From contig CM059973.1 of NCBI GenBank assembly GCA_030490835.1, positions 49,418,008 to 49,482,007 on the forward strand: 64,000 nucleotides of DNA, in the 5' to 3' direction. The notes below the pieces were generated by a model that saw only the letters and a list, made by a program, of their open reading frames with translations, searched no databases and was not told the origin of the DNA. The position numbers were made by a program, and so were the translations under genes. The DNA comes from Annona cherimola. Its lineage: Eukaryota; Streptophyta; Magnoliopsida; Magnoliales; Annonaceae. This document shows, piece after piece, positions 60,830 through 64,000 of the stretch (position 1 is the stretch's first letter; the number at the start of each line of letters is the position of its first letter).

Positions 60830-62650
60830 TTATCTCTTTGGTACCCATTTTATGGGTCCATTTGAGTTAGTAAACTGATTTAATCTTTGTTGTTCTATCT
60901 TTGAAAGTCCAAATCTTGTGTTTCTTGGAACCCAAACTAGTTTTTCTCCATGGTCATATAATTTCTTAAAGTTGCATCTATGAATCTTATGACCCATCTT
61001 GTTGTAAAAATTGCAAGCCATTGGTAATCTAGGAGTAGGCCTCCAAGTATGTAGTGGTTCAAAAATTTGCTTTCTAGTCCACATAATATGTTTCCCTTTG
61101 GGCTTGTAGATAGGTGCAGTTTGATTTTTGCTACTTTCTTCTTGCTCAAATGTTGAGTATCCAAGACCTCTTCTATTGTTTTGAGAGGTCATGTTCAGAA
61201 ATATTTTCACATTTTCTCCTGGATTAGAGAATTTAGCTAATGATTCATTTAAGGATTCATTCTCCTTTTTCAATTTTTCCACTTCCTTTATTAGGAGTTC
61301 ATTTTCTTCTTTCAGTTTTGATGTACTTTCAGCTAGTTTTTCATTTACAATAATAATGGAATTGCATTGTTGTCTCTTTAGTGATAACTTGTTTCCTAGT
61401 TTTTTAATTTCCTCATATAATGAATCATATGCATGTTGTAATTCTTCTAATTCAGCACATTTGAGACATTCTTGAATAGAAGAGTGAGTAAATTGAGAAT
61501 AGCAAAATTTGGAAGTTACCTCTTCATTACTTGTGCACTTTGTTGAGATGGTTTGCTCTTCCAAAACTTCCGTTGTGTTTAAACACAACAAATTTTCTTC
61601 TTGCTCAATCTGCGCCATGCAGCATATTCTTGCACAATTTGCCTCTTCAAAATCATCGGTTGAGGAGCTACTTGTTGATGAAGTTTTTTCATTCACATAC
61701 ATTCCTCTTCCCTTCGGCCTTTGGAGTTTATACCTTTCCTTCCTTTCTTGTTGATCCTTTGTTCTTTCTTCCGGTGTAAGACATTGAGTCATACCGCCGC
61801 ATCTATAGCAGTTTGTAGCCTCCTTCTTCTTCTCTTTTCGAGGTATTTCTTTAAAATCTTTGAAGTTCTTTTCTTTTCTCACAAACTTTCGAAATTTGCG
61901 AGTAAGTAGAGGTATGTCTTCATCGTCATTGTGAGATGATGAGGTGGATTCATCAGAGTTATGGGTGACTTTTAGTGCAATTGCTCTCTTTCCTTTGTGA
62001 TGATCTTCATTTCTTTTCTTGATTAGCTCATGTGACATTAGTGAGCTAATAAGGTCATCTAGCTTCAATGTATTCAAGTCCTTTGCTTCTTCTATTGCAG
62101 TAATTTTCGGAGTCCACGATTCGGGTAGCGCCCTTAGAATTTTCATGACCTGTTCAGATTCAGAAATTGCCTTTCCAAGACCTTTCAAAGCATTAGTAAT
62201 TTTTGAGAATCTAGCAAATATTTCAGAAATATTTTCTATATCTAGCATTCTAAAGCTTTCCAACTCTCCAATCAAAATATTTCTCCTTGTCCCTTGGACT
62301 TGAGAAGTTCCTTCATAGATAGATGTTAATGTATCCCATATTTCTTTTGCAGTTAGGTAAGAGGATACTCTATCATATTCAGAGGCAGTAAGAGCACAAA
62401 ACAATGAGTTCATAGCTTTAGCGTTTCTCTTAACAGTTTTTACTTCCTCATCGGTCCATTTGGAAGCTCTTTCATCGATTAGCAAAATCACACCGTCTTG
62501 GATAGCAATCCAAGAATCCATATCTGTAGCCATGATGAGTTGTTTCATACGTAGCTTCCAATAGTCGAAATTGTTCCCATCAAACAATGGTGGCCTGGTA
62601 AAAGATTGGCCTTCGGCAAAAGCAGGAACGGAAGTAGATTGGGATACCAT
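60830..62650 (-). CDS. Copia gag polyprotein, open over 606 codons
   Basis: The ATG at 62648-62650 lies 35 bases after the PBS. Residues about 20-205 match the copia gag (UBN2/DUF4219) domain: FDGNNFDYWKLRM, IWDTLTSIYEGT, LESFRMLDIENISE, KILRALPESW. A zinc-knuckle start at 281-290 (CYRCGGMTQC) lacks the spacing of a CX2CX4HX4C knuckle. About 396-475 is a Lys/Glu/Leu-rich predicted coiled coil. A second knuckle-like site at 546-559 (CNFYNKMGHKIHRC) has Tyr549 where the second Cys is expected. Gag forms the cytoplasmic particle and packages element RNA. The frame is intact, but both RNA-binding knuckles look impaired, so the particle may not package RNA. Confidence 0.88.
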   Translation of the reverse strand: MVSQSTSVPAFAEGQSFTRPPLFDGNNFDYWKLRMKQLIMATDMDSWIAIQDGVILLIDERASKWTDEEVKTVKRNAKAMNSLFCALTASEYDRVSSYLTAKEIWDTLTSIYEGTSQVQGTRRNILIGELESFRMLDIENISEIFARFSKITNALKGLGKAISESEQVMKILRALPESWTPKITAIEEAKDLNTLKLDDLISSLMSHELIKKRNEDHHKGKRAIALKVTHNSDESTSSSHNDDEDIPLLTRKFRKFVRKEKNFKDFKEIPRKEKKKEATNCYRCGGMTQCLTPEERTKDQQERKERYKLQRPKGRGMYVNEKTSSTSSSSTDDFEEANCARICCMAQIEQEENLLCLNTTEVLEEQTISTKCTSNEEVTSKFCYSQFTHSSIQECLKCAELEELQHAYDSLYEEIKKLGNKLSLKRQQCNSIIIVNEKLAESTSKLKEENELLIKEVEKLKKENESLNESLAKFSNPGENVKIFLNMTSQNNRRGLGYSTFEQEESSKNQTAPIYKPKGKHIMWTRKQIFEPLHTWRPTPRLPMACNFYNKMGHKIHRCNFKKLYDHGEKLVWVPRNTRFGLSKIEQQRLNQFTNSNGPIKWVPKR

Positions 62651-62684
62651 ATCAAAAGATCTCTTTGGTATAACTCAAAGACCT

Positions 62685-62696
62685 GCTCTGATACCA
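62685..62696 (-). other. Primer binding site, initiator Met-tRNA
   Basis: In element sense TGGTATCAGAGC, complementary to the 3' end of plant initiator tRNA-Met, two bases after the 5' LTR. This is the usual copia primer site. Confidence 0.92.
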
Positions 62697-62698
62697 CT

Positions 62699-64000
62699 TG
62701 TTGGTCCCGAGTTAATGACAATTACCCAAGAGGGGAGGGGTGAATTGGGTATTTAAAAATTTTCAACTTAAACAGAAACTTTACCCCGGATTAATCTAGT
62801 CCTCTTTATGAAGAAAAAAAATGGAAAGCAATATAGTGTAGACAGCAGAAATAAAAATCAACAAGTAAGGTTTTCATAGTGGTTCGGGCAACCTCCCTAC
62901 TCCACTCTTCCAAGCTCACACCTTTTGTGACTTGGGTTCCACTATTGTATTTCACAAATACAACTAGAGCCATTGCTCTCTTCTAGATTCCAGCTCTAGG
63001 GAGCATCAACAATAAACAACACAAGTAGGTGACGAGTTCCACTCCAATCACACACTACTTTGCTTACACTTGATCTTAGTTACCCAAACTAAATCAAGTT
63101 CAATACAACAAGAAATAACAAAAGAAAGTTTCTACACATTACTGTTGTGTAGAGGCAGATTTGGCGTAGAGAAGAACTTGTAACGTAGGCTTAATGATTC
63201 AGCAAGCAGCTCTTGGCAGTTTGGAAGCGAAGTTCATCTTTTATATGATGGCTTGATCACTTAATGCTCTTGAAGATGAGAGTTATGCACATTCAATGAT
63301 TTCTCAGCTAACCTCCTCGTTCATATTGAATGCCTTATATAATTTGCGAGGGAATCCGAACGTTTGGAGGTAGGTGGCGCGCATTTAATGCGCCAACGTT
63401 CGAAAAATTTCCGACCGTTGCGACCCAAGTCGCAGGTGGAGTCGACTTCGGGTGAGACTTCGGCTTTTCACAACTTCTTCAAGTTTCAGTCTAGGTCGAC
63501 TTGGTCCTTGACTTGACCCAAGTCGCAGGTGAAGTCGACTTCGGGTGCGACTTCACTTCTTCAGCTTGCTAGTTGATCTTGAAATCTTCAGAGATGACTT
63601 TAATCACTTGATTTTCTTCATATTGATTGTTCTCCCTTGATTTATATCTCTTTGGAACACTGTATGATTATTTACATAGAAAACCTTGGATTCCTTTTCT
63701 TGAGTTCTTGAGTACTTGAATCTTGGAATGCATGGAAGATGTCCGAGTTAGTGTTCATGATCCAACATGATGGATTCATGCAACCCTGATTGCTTTAATT
63801 CTCCATTTGATCTTCATTTGAGTGTTTGAGTTGTCTTGATCTTCATCTCCACTCAAATCTGTCATTGAATTAACTCGTTCAACAATTTCTGCACTGAAGT
63901 CGAAGCCGGAGTTGACTTGGTCTGTGACTTCACCCAAGTCGCATGCGGAGTCGACTTGGGATGCGACTTCGGCAGCTCTCGTTCTCGATTTCAACTCTGG
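62699..64000 (-). repeat. 5' LTR of the copia element, cut by the window end
   Basis: It starts (plus strand) TGTTGGTCCCGAG like the other copies and is co-linear with 56349-57670. The TATA box is at 63333-63341. The proximal dyad array is at about 63420-63562, and the distal array starts at about 63895. About 350 bp should follow outside the window. Confidence 0.93.

Larger units (their letters stand above)
56349..64000 (-). mobile_element. Ty1/copia LTR retrotransposon, near complete but defective; runs off the window
   Basis: The element reads right to left: 5' LTR (62699 to beyond 64000), PBS, gag, protease remnant, integrase, truncated RT, part of RNase H, purine tract, 3' LTR (56349-58005). 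Gag type, the [13 protein letters not shown], the AGSCC/WMKQQL RNase H segment and the AAAAAGGGGGAGA purine tract point to the SIRE/Maximus lineage, which is inferred. The left flanking pentamer is CTGAA (56344-56348); its partner should follow the 5' LTR outside the window. With two 1.66-kb LTRs the whole would be about 8.0 kb. It cannot be autonomous: frames are broken at protease, RT and RNase H. Confidence 0.95.

Noticed and set aside
60028..62756. Plus-strand frames opposite copia gag and pol
   Set aside because: They are antisense shadows of the well-supported minus-strand polyprotein.

Overview
This is nuclear DNA of a flowering plant. The evidence is a spliced class II HD-Zip gene of the HAT14 type, small GT-AG introns in an AT-rich background, and Ty1/copia, Ty3/gypsy, LINE and MITE sequences of plant type. 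I cannot narrow the lineage. Nothing bacterial, viral or organellar was seen.

Layout. Positions 1-886 hold a broken 5' fragment of a growth-regulating-factor (GRF) gene and an unexplained GC-rich island. A solo copia LTR (887-2720) follows, then a GGGTACC-rich transposon end and clustered MITEs (2741-6240). The only intact host gene is the HAT14-like gene at 8254-9715: four exons, 358 residues, TATA box about 60 bases upstream of the ATG. Its flanks (to 16.5 kb) are AT-rich and carry at least three MITE families, including a near-perfect fold-back of about 390 bp (15845-16231). Positions 16.5-21.9 kb are a decayed LINE split by a 3.36-kb solo LTR. Positions 22.6-25.4 kb are a decayed gypsy integrase region of Athila/Tat type.

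Positions 26.9-41.0 kb are a degenerate tandem array (unit about 2.85 kb, two and a part copies). Its first unit is interrupted by two very long solo LTRs of one family in opposite orientation, only 64 bp apart, each with a perfect 5-bp target-site duplication (TSD). The second unit supplies the empty site for both. Positions 41.6-43.3 kb look like another LTR with a MITE and a 34-bp tandem repeat inside. Positions 44.3-49.1 kb are a 4.7-kb solo LTR with perfect TSDs. From 51.2 kb a nested stack begins: a truncated long LTR with a copia solo LTR inside it (51531-53140, TSD AATTC), then a Tat-like non-coding region (about 54.1-56.3 kb), and inside that a near-complete but dead copia element on the minus strand (56349 to beyond the window end).

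The copia element has gag, a frame-broken protease, an integrase with an intact D,D-35-E triad, and a reverse transcriptase with a stop codon. An internal deletion fuses the RT to the last part of RNase H. Its LTR family occurs four times here. Every copy carries arrays of AAGTCGACTT-type dyads just upstream of the LTR TATA box, which is the strongest candidate for an unrecognised regulatory feature. The other notable signals are the inverted pair of giant solo LTRs, the 2.85-kb array, and the fact that the long-LTR family appears here only as solo or truncated LTRs.
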